This document shows positions 29,832-38,854 of a DNA stretch of 64,000 nucleotides, piece by piece. The stretch is from Saccharomycopsis fibuligera x Saccharomycopsis cf. fibuligera. Lineage: Eukaryota > Ascomycota > Saccharomycetes > Ascoideales > Saccharomycopsidaceae. The position numbers and the translations under genes are program-made. The notes under the pieces were generated by a model. The model had not been told where the DNA came from and searched no databases. It saw only the letters and a list, made by a program, of their open reading frames with translations. The first letter of the stretch is position 1; each line of letters opens with the position of its first letter. The stretch is from contig CP012816.1 of NCBI GenBank assembly GCA_001936135.1, positions 124,001 to 188,000 on the forward strand, in the 5' to 3' direction.

Positions 29832-30562
29832 GGCGGCTGGTGTTCTATTGCTGTGTGCTGATGATGGCGGCTAAATGCCAGATGCTGGTTCGGGGAACGA
29901 TGATGAGCGTAGATGACAAATGAGCCAGTGAACGAATCGAAGCACCGGTGGATGAAATGAGCAGCTCAGCAAAAGAAGTTCAGAAGTTCAGAAGTTCGAC
30001 AAAGCTCGAAACGCAAAAGACAACAAAGCACAAACGTGTAACCGTGTAACCGGACAGGCCTGTTGAGATTTCCGAGGTGTTGACGAGACTCTTGTCTACA
30101 GTAGTGTTGTGCTGGACTGATTTTTTCGATAATCGATTTCAATCCAGCGAGCCAGCGAGCGGGTCAGCGAGCGAGCGGGTCAGAGTCGCACCGCCGGCCA
30201 GACGCCAGAACGCCGGCTGGCGCACGCGCGTGTTAGTAATTGATTAAAAAAAATAAAGCATAGAACATAGAACGTAAAACATAAAAAAATAATGTGCCTT
30301 TTTTTGCCAGCTGCCACGACGCGGGTCAGGTGACTTTATATATTACCCGGATATAGATGGGTAGCATGAGAACGGGTATCCGTCAGTAGAGCATGCGCAA
30401 ACATGCGATGCTATGCACGGAGTGTACCATACCCCTGGAGCCGAGAAGACGGCTGCGGGCCAGTAGCAGTACGCCAACATGCAGACAGACAGATTCGCGG
30501 ACTTTGATGCTCCACAATAAAAACCAATTTTTATTTTCTACTTACATTTCTATTTAAGGCGC
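29832..30562. other. GC-rich spacer between FRA2 and the oxygenase gene
   Basis: 731 bases: the FRA2 promoter plus the 3' flank of the oxygenase. It contains three tandem copies of AGAAGTTC (29967-29998) and GAGCCAGCGAGCGGGTCAG-like repeats (30146-30183). No credible ORF was found. Confidence 0.55.
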
Positions 30563-31588
30563 TCAAGATGCGCCAGCCTGCTCCTCCTGCAACCGGTCAA
30601 AATTTCGCCTCATTGCGTTTTCGATGAACTGCTTGCCCGTCAAGGCAGGATACTTTTTCAACGGGCCCTGGATCACTACGTCCGTGTTAGCCTGGTTGAA
30701 CCATCCAATACTGTAACGGTCTTCCAGCTTGCCGCCCGGCAGTACCTCCGGCATCCGGACTCTGTGGAAGTTTGATTTCAACTGGTCGTCGCTCCAGGAC
30801 ATCAACATGTCTCCGATGTTCACCACGATATCGCCAGCCCTTGCCAGCGGCACCGCGGTCCAGTTGTCCCCGTGCCCGAAACTCGTGTGGGTTTCGCGCC
30901 CGGGACAGTACTCGAACCCGGTGTCGCCCTCCTCGGTGAACAACAACGTGAGGCAGCCGAAATCGGTGTGCGGGCCCGCTCGCCACGCTGGCGCGCCGCC
31001 ATCGCCGCCAGCGCCGCCCTCGCCGCTGCTGCCAAAGTAATGCAACAACCTCAACGTCGACTGGGCCGTTTCCTTGTCGGCGATATCGTGTGCCCTGGCG
31101 AAGAAGTCCGCCGGGTACCCCAATTTCTCTGCGAGAAGCCGCAACACAAGCATGCTCAACTCCTGGCACGCTTCCGCAAACCGCTGGGTCTTCTCCCTCC
31201 AGGCTTCGCCAACATCCTCGGCGCGGGGCCAGTTTTCGTCTCTGCGGTGCCATTGCAACTGGAGCGACTCTTTCGGGTCAGGCACGCCGTTCATGGACGG
31301 CCGCACCTGCGCCATGCACTCGTAGCCGGTGTTCAAGAGCCTGATGTGCGGCGTCTTCTGCTTCTGCGCCATGTCCAACCGGAAGAACTGCGCGGATAGG
31401 GCGAACATCTCGGCAACGGCGGCGGGCGACGGCGCGGCTTGGTCGCACAAAACAAAGAAGCCTTCTGTTGTGGCTGCGCGGAATAGCTGTTCCTTGATCT
31501 CGCCGGTGCGCTGGCGAAAGTTCGCCAAGCTGATCCGGGGTATCGTGCGGCTGTGGTTCTGGCCGGTCGCGGTCTCGGTCGCGGTCAT
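30563..31588 (-). CDS. 2-oxoglutarate/Fe(II) dioxygenase, isopenicillin-N-synthase-like family
   Basis: 341 residues. An N-terminal DIOX_N region (RTIPRISLANFRQRTGEIKE, ATTEGFFVLCDQ) is followed by the double-stranded beta-helix core. The Fe ligands are visible as HTDFGCLTLLF (His and Asp) and the distal His in LKSNFHRVRMPE; the 2-oxoglutarate Arg-x-Ser is in DRYSIGWFNQ. VVNIGDMLMSWSDDQ is also typical. The family hydroxylates or desaturates small molecules and bases; the substrate cannot be told from sequence. It is divergently paired with an MFS exporter inside the GC-rich island, so a link between modification and export is plausible but inferred. Only three CTG codons occur despite high GC. 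A Gly/Ala loop (GEGGAGGDGGAPAW) is inserted before the HxD motif. Confidence 0.9.
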   Translation of the reverse strand: MTATETATGQNHSRTIPRISLANFRQRTGEIKEQLFRAATTEGFFVLCDQAAPSPAAVAEMFALSAQFFRLDMAQKQKTPHIRLLNTGYECMAQVRPSMNGVPDPKESLQLQWHRRDENWPRAEDVGEAWREKTQRFAEACQELSMLVLRLLAEKLGYPADFFARAHDIADKETAQSTLRLLHYFGSSGEGGAGGDGGAPAWRAGPHTDFGCLTLLFTEEGDTGFEYCPGRETHTSFGHGDNWTAVPLARAGDIVVNIGDMLMSWSDDQLKSNFHRVRMPEVLPGGKLEDRYSIGWFNQANTDVVIQGPLKKYPALTGKQFIENAMRRNFDRLQEEQAGAS

Positions 31589-32535
31589 TTTGGACTGCCG
31601 CCGGTGTATCTTTCTCGGCTGCGCTGCTTCTATTTTGATTTATTTGTTTTGTTTTATTTTTTTGTTCCGGTCTGGCGACAGACAAAGAAAAGCCCGCCCG
31701 TATATATAGCACGGATAGCAACAAGGAACGCCGAGTGGCGCGAGCGAAGAGCGTCCACGCTGCCGAGTCCTATCAGTCTTATCTGTGGTGCGGGGGCAGA
31801 ATAGAACGGTGCTGCCAAGTGCGCCAAACCGCCGTCGCCGTCATCTTCCCAGCCGTGTGAGTGGAGGGGCGGCCGGATCTAAGTCGAGACGAAGACAAAC
31901 AGGATAGATAAGCACCAGCTAACAGAGCAGAGCAGAGCAGAGCAGAGATCGCGCCGCTCAGGTCTATCCGCACGCACCGCGCACCACGCACCGCGCACCA
32001 CGCCCCCACGTACCACGCGGTACACAGCAGCTGAGCGCAGAGTCTCCAGCCACCAGTGTTCGGTGAGGGCGTCGGCCGCCAGCTGCTTCGTTGCTAGCAC
32101 CCGGCCTGCCTCGGGCGCTTGCTCTGTGTCGCAACTCGCAACCGAGTTCTGACTTGCGGTTGCCCAGAGGTTGTCCAGAGGTTGCCCAGAGGACGGAGTT
32201 AAGCCGCAGGCAGACTCTCCCAGCACGGAGATTAGCAGTTTCCGGCAACTGGCGACCGGCAGATCGCCCCATCCAGCAGCCGCTCGCCATTTTCTCCGTC
32301 CGCAGCCAAACCCTCCTTTGCGATGACAGATACAGCTATAAATAAGCAAGTGCTCCTCTCTCTCTCCAGTGCTTTCCGCCGCCAGCGTTGGATTGCGTCG
32401 GTTTGGCTTTCTCATCCTAGCCGCCGTACGTCGCAGCGCCGCTGTTTGTAGCCTATTTTTCCTTCTCTCTTTCTTTTTTTTCTTTTGCATTGGGCTCTTG
32501 GCGCTGCCAGAAAAAACAAACAAGCGTGCTCCAAC
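31589..32535. promoter_or_regulatory. GC-rich bidirectional promoter, oxygenase / MFS exporter
   Basis: 947 bases between divergent starts. It contains tandem AGAGC units (about five, 31923-31947), CACCGCGCACCA-type repeats (31974-32005) and three copies of an 11-bp GGTTGCCCAGA-like unit (32157-32190). CGG/CCG triplets, the half-sites of zinc-cluster regulators, are abundant but expected at this GC content. ORFs across it are on both strands and not credible. Confidence 0.5.
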
Positions 32536-34299
32536 ATGCCGACAACAGACCAGCCAACCCGCATCCACAATCGCCAGCCCCGGGAGCGCTCGGCAGAACA
32601 GGTCCCATCGACGCTGCCAGGAGACTCGCCGGCCAGAACCCCCCGCGAGGCGCGCCCTCGCGAGAACGCCGACCCAGAAAAAAGCGACCCAGAAAAAAGC
32701 GACCCAGAAAAAGGCGCCGGCGGCGACACCGACTCCGACACCATCGACAACTCGCGTCCCGGGGTTTTCAAGAACTTGGCCCACGAGATCACCTGCATCT
32801 TGATCTTCACCTTTGCCGTCGCTTGCACCTCGATCAGCACCGGGGCGTTCCAGATCTCCCTCGACCGGCTCTCCGCCGACTTCGGCGTCAGCGGCGGTCG
32901 CTTGACCTGGTCGGTTGGCTCCATTTCCCTTGCCAACGGCTCGTTTCTTTTGCTCTCCGGCAGCATCAGCGACGTTGTCGGCCGCAAAAACTGCATCGTG
33001 TTCGGGTTTGCTGCCTTTGCCGCAAGCTCGTTGGTTGGCGGCTTCATGCCGTCGTTCATCGGCGTTTGTGTCTTCAGGGCCATCATGGGGCTATCGTTGG
33101 CGTTTGCCGTGCCGGCAAGCGGTGGGCTTTTGTCCTCGTTCTACCCCGTCTCGGTGAGGAAAAACCGGGCCATGGCGTGCTTCAGCGCCGGCGCTCCGTT
33201 GGGCATGGTGGCTGGACTAGTCATTGGCGGCGTTTGCGCCGAGGTCTTGAACTGGCGGTGCATCCACTACTTCCTCGCAATAGTCTACGGCGTCATTGCC
33301 ATCCTAGCCGTGCTCTTGGTGCCCGCGGACGTTAGGGTCAACCGGCAGTTTTTCCGAAAAGAGTTGGCGTACAGGCTCGCCAAGGTCGATTACGGCGGCG
33401 GGTTCTTGATCGCGACATCGTTGACGTTGGTCGTCTTTGCCTTGAACCAGTCCGGGGTGCCAAAGGATGGCTGGCGAACCGACTACATCATCGCCACCCT
33501 TGTGGTCGGAATCGTCCTTCTCGCTGCGTTTGTTGTCTACGAAAGCTACGTCCCCAAGAGACCGTTGATGCCGATGTTCATTTGGCGCAGCGCCAGCTTC
33601 TCCCTCGCGATGGCCACCATGGCCTGCTGCTGGATGTCGTTCCTCGGCGTGCTCACCTATTTCAGCATTCTTTACTTTGAGCAAGTCTTGAACTACTCGC
33701 CGTTGCACACCATGGCCTGCATTCTCCCCATGGGCGTCTTTGGCATGATGGTCAACGCTATCGCCGCGATGATCCTCCACATCGTTCCCGGCCGCATCAT
33801 TATGATCTTTGCCTGCAGCTCGTTCTTGGCCGCGTCCCTACTCTGGGCCACCATGCCTCAGCACCAAAACTACTGGCGTGCTGCGTTCGAGGCGCTCTGC
33901 TTCGCCGTCCTAGGGGCAGACTTGTCCTTCAACGTGGTCAACATGGTAACGGTGAACTCAGTCAACGGCGAGCTCCAGGGCACGGCGCAGGGCGTTTTCC
34001 AAACCGTCACGCAGCTCAGTGCCGCCGTGGGGCTCGCCTTGTCCAACACTATAGTCCAGCAAAAGTTCCCGCCGTTTGGCGGGGACGTGGACTTGAACAA
34101 CAAGCAAGAAGTGAAGCAGTTGTTCCTCAGCTTCAGGTACGCCTACTATTTTGCCATTGGCTGTTCGTCGGCCGCGATTGTGTTGTCAATATTTATCAAA
34201 GTAGGCACCGCCGGAAGCAGAGAAGCTGCTAAGGAAAAGGCAAACTACGATTTGAGAAATGAGGAGAATTACAAACGAGGGCACGTCGAGGGTAATTGA
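32536..34299 (+). CDS. MFS transporter, DHA2 drug:H+ antiporter type (ATR1-like)
   Basis: 587 residues from the ATG at 32536, preferred over the in-frame ATG at 32485 because it follows the better context CCAACATG and the upstream peptide is not family-like. A hydrophilic N-tail with three DPEKS units (15-bp repeat, 32668-32713) precedes about 12-14 membrane helices. Recognisable parts: the helix 2-3 loop SGSISDVVGRKNCIVFGF (motif A), FRAIMGLSLAFAVPASGGLL, and a late segment VNGELQGTAQGVFQTVTQLS as in ATR1/YMR279C relatives. Such proteins export toxic compounds at the plasma membrane. Leucine codon use is striking: many TTG and CTC, one CTG (in the disordered tail). The last 20 codons are AT-rich, marking the island edge. 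Confidence 0.9.
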   Translation: MPTTDQPTRIHNRQPRERSAEQVPSTLPGDSPARTPREARPRENADPEKSDPEKSDPEKGAGGDTDSDTIDNSRPGVFKNLAHEITCILIFTFAVACTSISTGAFQISLDRLSADFGVSGGRLTWSVGSISLANGSFLLLSGSISDVVGRKNCIVFGFAAFAASSLVGGFMPSFIGVCVFRAIMGLSLAFAVPASGGLLSSFYPVSVRKNRAMACFSAGAPLGMVAGLVIGGVCAEVLNWRCIHYFLAIVYGVIAILAVLLVPADVRVNRQFFRKELAYRLAKVDYGGGFLIATSLTLVVFALNQSGVPKDGWRTDYIIATLVVGIVLLAAFVVYESYVPKRPLMPMFIWRSASFSLAMATMACCWMSFLGVLTYFSILYFEQVLNYSPLHTMACILPMGVFGMMVNAIAAMILHIVPGRIIMIFACSSFLAASLLWATMPQHQNYWRAAFEALCFAVLGADLSFNVVNMVTVNSVNGELQGTAQGVFQTVTQLSAAVGLALSNTIVQQKFPPFGGDVDLNNKQEVKQLFLSFRYAYYFAIGCSSAAIVLSIFIKVGTAGSREAAKEKANYDLRNEENYKRGHVEGN

Positions 34300-34509
34300 C
34301 ATACCATTCATACTCTTTTTTATTTTATTTTATTTCATTTTATTTTTTTATGTAGCTTCGCTGTTGCTTAAAAATGTCGATTATGCTCTGCAGTTCGAGA
34401 GCGTCAGTATACTTGTGTATTTTCTATCGCTGTACCTATCATTTCTACGCCCTCGCCAACAAAAGGTTCCACTGTGTACATTCACGCTCTAGCGCACTTT
34501 ACATAGCAT

Positions 34510-36945
34510 CTACACAAACAATTTCTTCATCACCTCGTCAGCAAGACCGCTTGCTGCAGCATCTTTCTGCTCCGCAGCATCCTCAACAGCGTATATGTTG
34601 AGATACCCATCAAGCCCCCCAGTGGCAATCTTGCTGCCATCGCCGTTAAAAACAACTTTAGTCAACGCTTTGCCGCTTTTATGAGCCGCAAAATCGTACT
34701 CCTTTTGCTGGTGGTTTTGGTTATATTCACTATCGTTGATGGGCTCCACCTCGGCGATTGGTGAAACGGTATCCTTGGTCAAGTCCCAGTATTCCAACTT
34801 GCCATTGCCGCCCACTGACGCGAACTGGTGGCTGGCTCCAGGCCTCCACTTGACGTCCATTACCACGTCATCACGATTGAGTTCAAGCACGGGAGAAACC
34901 ATATCAATCAAGCCAACTGTATGTTCAAGCTCACCAGCTGAGTCGTTCTCCAGAATCCAGGAGGAACTTTTCTTTGACGCGTATTGCTTGTATTTTGTTT
35001 TGTTGTTTGGTAGGTGAGCTCCTGATCCGTACTTCCATAACTTGATATTCCAGTCAAATCCACTGGTCAAAAATAGTTGACTCAATTCGTCGTTATTGCT
35101 TGTGCTGCAGCTTAGACCAGTAACAGGGAACCCATTATGTCCCTGGAATATGTTCTTAGAGTCAATACTACCTGGACTTTTCCCACTAGCCGAAGTAAGC
35201 AATTTGTTGTTCCAGTCCTTCACTCTGTATATCTTACCATCATCGCATCCGACGAGCATACCGTTTGGATCGTTATTGAGAAAATCCATGGCTACTGGAG
35301 CTAGTTCATCATACCGTGACAATAGGCCAGTTGGGGCTTTCAAATGAAGCGGCACCGTAGCTGGCGACTGTAATGAGTACGGTGACCACGAGGATATTGT
35401 GCCATCCGTGCTGGCGGAAATGAGCATACCAGGATCCTCGGAATCGCCTGCTATAACGCCAGCACGTTTTTTCACCTTGTGCTGCAATGTGTATACGGGG
35501 TACAAATGACTAAAACTTTTTCCGCTATTGAGGTTAGTCACCGCCACTGGGTCGCTGTGGTTGGTTCTGGTATCCCAAGAGAATATTTTCCCATTGTAGC
35601 CGCCGCCGTATATGATCCTTGGGTTGAGTTTATTGAACGCAACGGATAGAATTTCGGTGGACGACTTGAAATGGAATTCGGGCAAATTGTTTGAATAATT
35701 GAGGTTCCATATCTGCACTACGGAACTATCATCAAATTCGGAGCCAGACATGTTAAGGTTACTGAAGTCGTTCAGCAACGGCGAGCCAGAGTTCTCAAAG
35801 CCTTTACCGGAGTACGCGCCAACAACTAGCTCTTCCAAAGCAGCAGACCAGTCCAAACTGTTGATTGACCGACCACCAGAGAACAACTCATTGTAAAAGC
35901 TTTGCAGTTGCACAATATCCACCGATGAGTTGCTTTTCGTGTTGGCGTTTTCCTTTGCGATAGTCACATTATCATCCTCTTCGCCATACAGGGATTTACT
36001 ACTATAGTCTTTGAGCAAGTCCAAGTCATTTGTTTGTAGTGCTCTGTTTATAATCTTAAAAGACTGGTTGAAAAAAGAATCTAGTTTCTCTTGTTTAGCT
36101 GAGAGATCCAGCAACTGCTTTTCTTCATTTAGTGCCGCGGAAATTTTCTTCAAATTGAAAAATTCACCAGCGTTTGAATCGCTATCTGAATCGGATTCAA
36201 GATCGTCGATATTTATCTGGTTGCCGGACCTGATATTATCTGGCGCCAGCACACTATTCTCCTTTTGCTGTTGCTGTTGCTGTTCTTGTCGCTGCTCTGC
36301 AAGATCGCGCTCTATTTGGGCGCGTATTCTCTGCTCCAACTCCTTCTGCTGCTGGGCAATGATCTCTTCTCTTCTAATCTGGAAATCTAGCGTCTGTACA
36401 GCTTTATCATAAGTCATGCGCTCAGCGCCAACCGTAGCGCCCGCTACAGTCAGCTCCAGCTCAGCGCTGGGTCTATTAGAGAAATCAGTCTGCACAGAAG
36501 CATCAACGTACACGGGACCCGCTTGGTGGTCTGGCTCCGACACTGGTATGGGCAGCGAATGAATAGGTAGTTGCTCGGAAGCAGCGTGTTCTATTGTGGT
36601 AGGCGTTCTCAAGTTGTCGCGAGACGAGAAGTTGCTCAAACTCGATCTATTATGCCGTGAAATATCTGGCGTTCTGGTGACTAATTCGTCCACTATTTGG
36701 TCCACGTTATGTCGGGAAAAACTTGAGTTGGGGCTTCGTGGGCTAAGTGGCGTCAAAGGAGTGTGGATATGCTGCTGTGAATCATTATAGGGATCGATTT
36801 CCTGGCTTTGATCAGCTTGCTTTGGTTGTTGGTGTTGTTCTTGGAGTTTTAGCTTCTCTTGTCTTTCGCGCTCCTGTCTCTGTTTCCGCAACTGCTGAAG
36901 CTTCAAACGCTTGGCCTCGATTTCTTCCCTTCTACTCGGCGGCAT
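34510..36945 (-). CDS. PAC11: Cytoplasmic dynein intermediate chain (PAC11-like)
   Basis: 811 residues. The N-terminus is a charged coiled coil (REEIEAKRLKLQQLRKQRQE), as in dynein intermediate chains, where it binds dynactin p150 and NudE. Two LC8/Dyn2-type QT motifs follow: VDASVQTDF (about residue 151) and DKAVQTLDF (about 183), the same two-site layout as yeast Pac11. A second coiled, Gln-rich segment leads to a WD40 domain from about residue 370: SLDWSAALEELVVGAYSG, IIYGGGYNGKIFSWDTRTN, GMLISASTDGTISSWSP, FLTSGFDWNIKLWKYGSG, FASVGGNGKLEYWDLTKD and KIATGGLDGYLNIY. It recruits the heavy chain for nuclear positioning along microtubules. Confidence 0.93.
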   Translation of the reverse strand: MPPSRREEIEAKRLKLQQLRKQRQERERQEKLKLQEQHQQPKQADQSQEIDPYNDSQQHIHTPLTPLSPRSPNSSFSRHNVDQIVDELVTRTPDISRHNRSSLSNFSSRDNLRTPTTIEHAASEQLPIHSLPIPVSEPDHQAGPVYVDASVQTDFSNRPSAELELTVAGATVGAERMTYDKAVQTLDFQIRREEIIAQQQKELEQRIRAQIERDLAEQRQEQQQQQQKENSVLAPDNIRSGNQINIDDLESDSDSDSNAGEFFNLKKISAALNEEKQLLDLSAKQEKLDSFFNQSFKIINRALQTNDLDLLKDYSSKSLYGEEDDNVTIAKENANTKSNSSVDIVQLQSFYNELFSGGRSINSLDWSAALEELVVGAYSGKGFENSGSPLLNDFSNLNMSGSEFDDSSVVQIWNLNYSNNLPEFHFKSSTEILSVAFNKLNPRIIYGGGYNGKIFSWDTRTNHSDPVAVTNLNSGKSFSHLYPVYTLQHKVKKRAGVIAGDSEDPGMLISASTDGTISSWSPYSLQSPATVPLHLKAPTGLLSRYDELAPVAMDFLNNDPNGMLVGCDDGKIYRVKDWNNKLLTSASGKSPGSIDSKNIFQGHNGFPVTGLSCSTSNNDELSQLFLTSGFDWNIKLWKYGSGAHLPNNKTKYKQYASKKSSSWILENDSAGELEHTVGLIDMVSPVLELNRDDVVMDVKWRPGASHQFASVGGNGKLEYWDLTKDTVSPIAEVEPINDSEYNQNHQQKEYDFAAHKSGKALTKVVFNGDGSKIATGGLDGYLNIYAVEDAAEQKDAAASGLADEVMKKLFV

Positions 36946-37614
36946 TTTGGCTCGATGTTGTGTCTGGAAACTACTTGTACGTTGTGCAAGTTGTGTATCC
37001 TGTCTGTATTTATCTTTCTGGTCGTTGTTGGTCCTGCCAGATCAAAGCGCTTAACAGCACTGGATCCATGGATGTAAATACTGTCCACGGGGCACATAAC
37101 CATATACACGCGGTGAGGAAAGCATATATAAGTGAGACGTACAGCTCTTTGGGAGCCAGTGGGTCTAAATAACTCCCTGAATCTTTGAGAGAAAAAGAGG
37201 AAAGGACACTTAAGTAATTGAGTGATGGTTGGGAAAACTGCCGTAAGAAACACTAGTTAATTGTGCAACGGCTTCTTCAGGGCTGCGTTAAGCTGAAACC
37301 TGAGTTTGACCCAACATGAAACCACAAAATGGCCATAACTTCAATTGGACAAGCGTCCTTAGAGACGCTGGGCGAACGTGTATGGTGGCTGCATTTTGAC
37401 AGAACTGAATGAGTTTATAATCACGTCTATAAAAACTATACTAGTAAGAGGTATGTAAATCGATAGTGCTGACTCTCGCAAGTGGCTGTATCTTAGTGAG
37501 GACTGGTTCACAACGAAAGTCGGCAAACGCCAAAGGTGAATCGCTGCGGTGCGGGACGTGGACTGATAAGGCCGCAAGGCCGCAATACTAAACAAGATAC
37601 GACTCTGGCTTTAC
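36946..37614. other. Spacer between PAC11 start and adenylate kinase stop
   Basis: 669 bases: PAC11 promoter (TATATAAG at 37124-37131) and the 3' flank of the adenylate kinase. A 78-codon minus ORF (37359-37595) begins with a presequence-like stretch but matches nothing known to me and is not annotated as a gene. Confidence 0.5.
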
Positions 37615-38310
37615 TCATTGTTGTTCTAACGGGGTGTTGAACTTTTTCTCCACCAACTTCAACAACTGAGGATATATAATATCTGAGCTGTCGCCGCTAA
37701 TAGTATGCAACAAGTCTCTGTCGGTGTAATAGTCCTTGAGCGGCTCAACTAGCTCTGTGTACAACTCCAATCTTTGGGCAAAAACCTCCACGTTATCGTC
37801 TGGTCTTTTTGTCAACGGCTCGCCGGTAACATCATCTTTGCCAGGAACTTTTGGCGGGTTGTAGTCCAAACTGTAGATTCTGCCCGATGGCTGGTGGATG
37901 TACCTGTTTTTGATTCTGTCCAAAATCACCTCGTAAGGCACATCCAACTCAATCACCAAGTTCAAGCTGTTGTTCATGTGCAATAAACGGCTGTCCAAGT
38001 CGATGGCTTGATTCACATTTCTGGGAAACCCGTCCAACAACCAGGACTTGTCCTGGCTGAACAAGTCGAGCTGGTTGAACCGGTTGAAGATCATATCAAT
38101 CATCAAGTTGTTAGGCACAAGCCGGCCGCTCGCCACAATGGAAGCGATCTCTGAGCTTGGGTTGTGCTTGATTTGCTCACGAAGTAAATCGCCAGACGAA
38201 ACGGTAGTGAGCTGGTTCTGATACTGCTTGGAAAGTTTGGATAAGACGGTGCCCTTGCCGGCGCCGGGGGCACCCAAAATTATGGCTCTCAATGATGTTG
38301 CGAATGACAT
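37615..38310 (-). CDS. ADK2: Mitochondrial adenylate kinase, GTP:AMP phosphotransferase (ADK2/AK3)
   Basis: 231 residues. P-loop ILGAPGAGKGT (13-21), AMP-site TTVSSGDLLREQIKHN, WLLDGFPRNVNQA, LID domain RYIHQPSGRIYSLDYNPPKV ending in a C-terminal RPDDN. The LID lacks the four Cys of zinc-binding bacterial enzymes. Length and LID sequence fit Adk2 (225 residues in S. cerevisiae), a matrix enzyme that salvages AMP using GTP. There is no long presequence; in Adk2 the N-terminus itself acts as an internal targeting signal. Confidence 0.93.
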   Translation of the reverse strand: MSFATSLRAIILGAPGAGKGTVLSKLSKQYQNQLTTVSSGDLLREQIKHNPSSEIASIVASGRLVPNNLMIDMIFNRFNQLDLFSQDKSWLLDGFPRNVNQAIDLDSRLLHMNNSLNLVIELDVPYEVILDRIKNRYIHQPSGRIYSLDYNPPKVPGKDDVTGEPLTKRPDDNVEVFAQRLELYTELVEPLKDYYTDRDLLHTISGDSSDIIYPQLLKLVEKKFNTPLEQQ

Positions 38311-38854
38311 GTTTCGAAGAGCTAAGCGACTTTCGGGACGGTTGTGGTTGTGGGTGTGGTTGTGGGTGTGGTTGTATACCAGAAAACGGTAAACACACCA
38401 AATATTGGCGGATGTCAGTGTTTGGCATGGGCGGCTTACTTTTCAGGTGGTTACCGGCCCCGGTGCTTTCATTGTCCATTCATCCTGTATACGCAATAGA
38501 TTGGCCAGAGTGGCCCAGCATATCCAGATATATGTGCTACAAACTTACATCGGCGTGGAACACTGGCGATATCAACGTAATCGCAAGTATCAATGAGGCG
38601 GGAAAGCAATTTATTAACATAGAAAGATAGGCAGACAGACTTCTCTGAAGCTATACCAATATTACTAATTATAGAAGTTGCAACGGAACCAATTTTTTTT
38701 TTTTTTTCTCAAAAAAAATTAAGCTTAGAAGATTAAGGTTAATTATTCTCTAGAATGTTCAAAATTTACAAATAGCAGACAAAAAAGAAAACAAAATCAA
38801 ATAACAGCGAGCGGCTGACCAGGAAGAAGAGAAAGGCTGGATTCCAATGCGCGC
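38311..38854. other. Spacer between ADK2 start and SHM2 stop
   Basis: 544 bases. The ADK2 leader carries GGTTGTGGGTGT-type tandem repeats (38340-38376). The SHM2 3' flank has a T/A-rich stretch (38692-38720). No gene was seen. Confidence 0.6.

Larger units (their letters stand above)
28440..34300. other. GC-rich island of about 5.9 kb
   Basis: Base composition shifts visibly from AT-rich on both sides to GC-rich, in spacers as well as genes. The block contains FRA2, the 2OG-oxygenase gene and the MFS exporter. The right boundary is abrupt: the last MFS codons are already AT-rich and are followed by TTTTA repeats (34313-34350). Leucine in the GC-rich genes uses CTC and TTG but hardly ever CTG. 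Confidence 0.8.

Noticed and set aside
30687-31253. 188-codon minus ORF and several plus ORFs inside the oxygenase gene
   Set aside because: They are shadow frames of a clear 2OG-oxygenase with intact catalytic motifs.
32485-32535. Upstream ATG for the MFS transporter
   Set aside because: The extra 17 residues are not family-like, and the ATG at 32536 has a better context. It remains possible.
31879-32784. 301-codon minus ORF over the oxygenase/MFS promoter and MFS start
   Set aside because: Low-complexity Trp/Phe/Ala repeats from the 15-bp DNA repeat; it overlaps the real MFS coding start.
37359-37595. 78-codon minus ORF with a presequence-like start
   Set aside because: Basic/Ser-rich starts are common by chance; no similarity, and it overlaps the 3' flank of ADK2.
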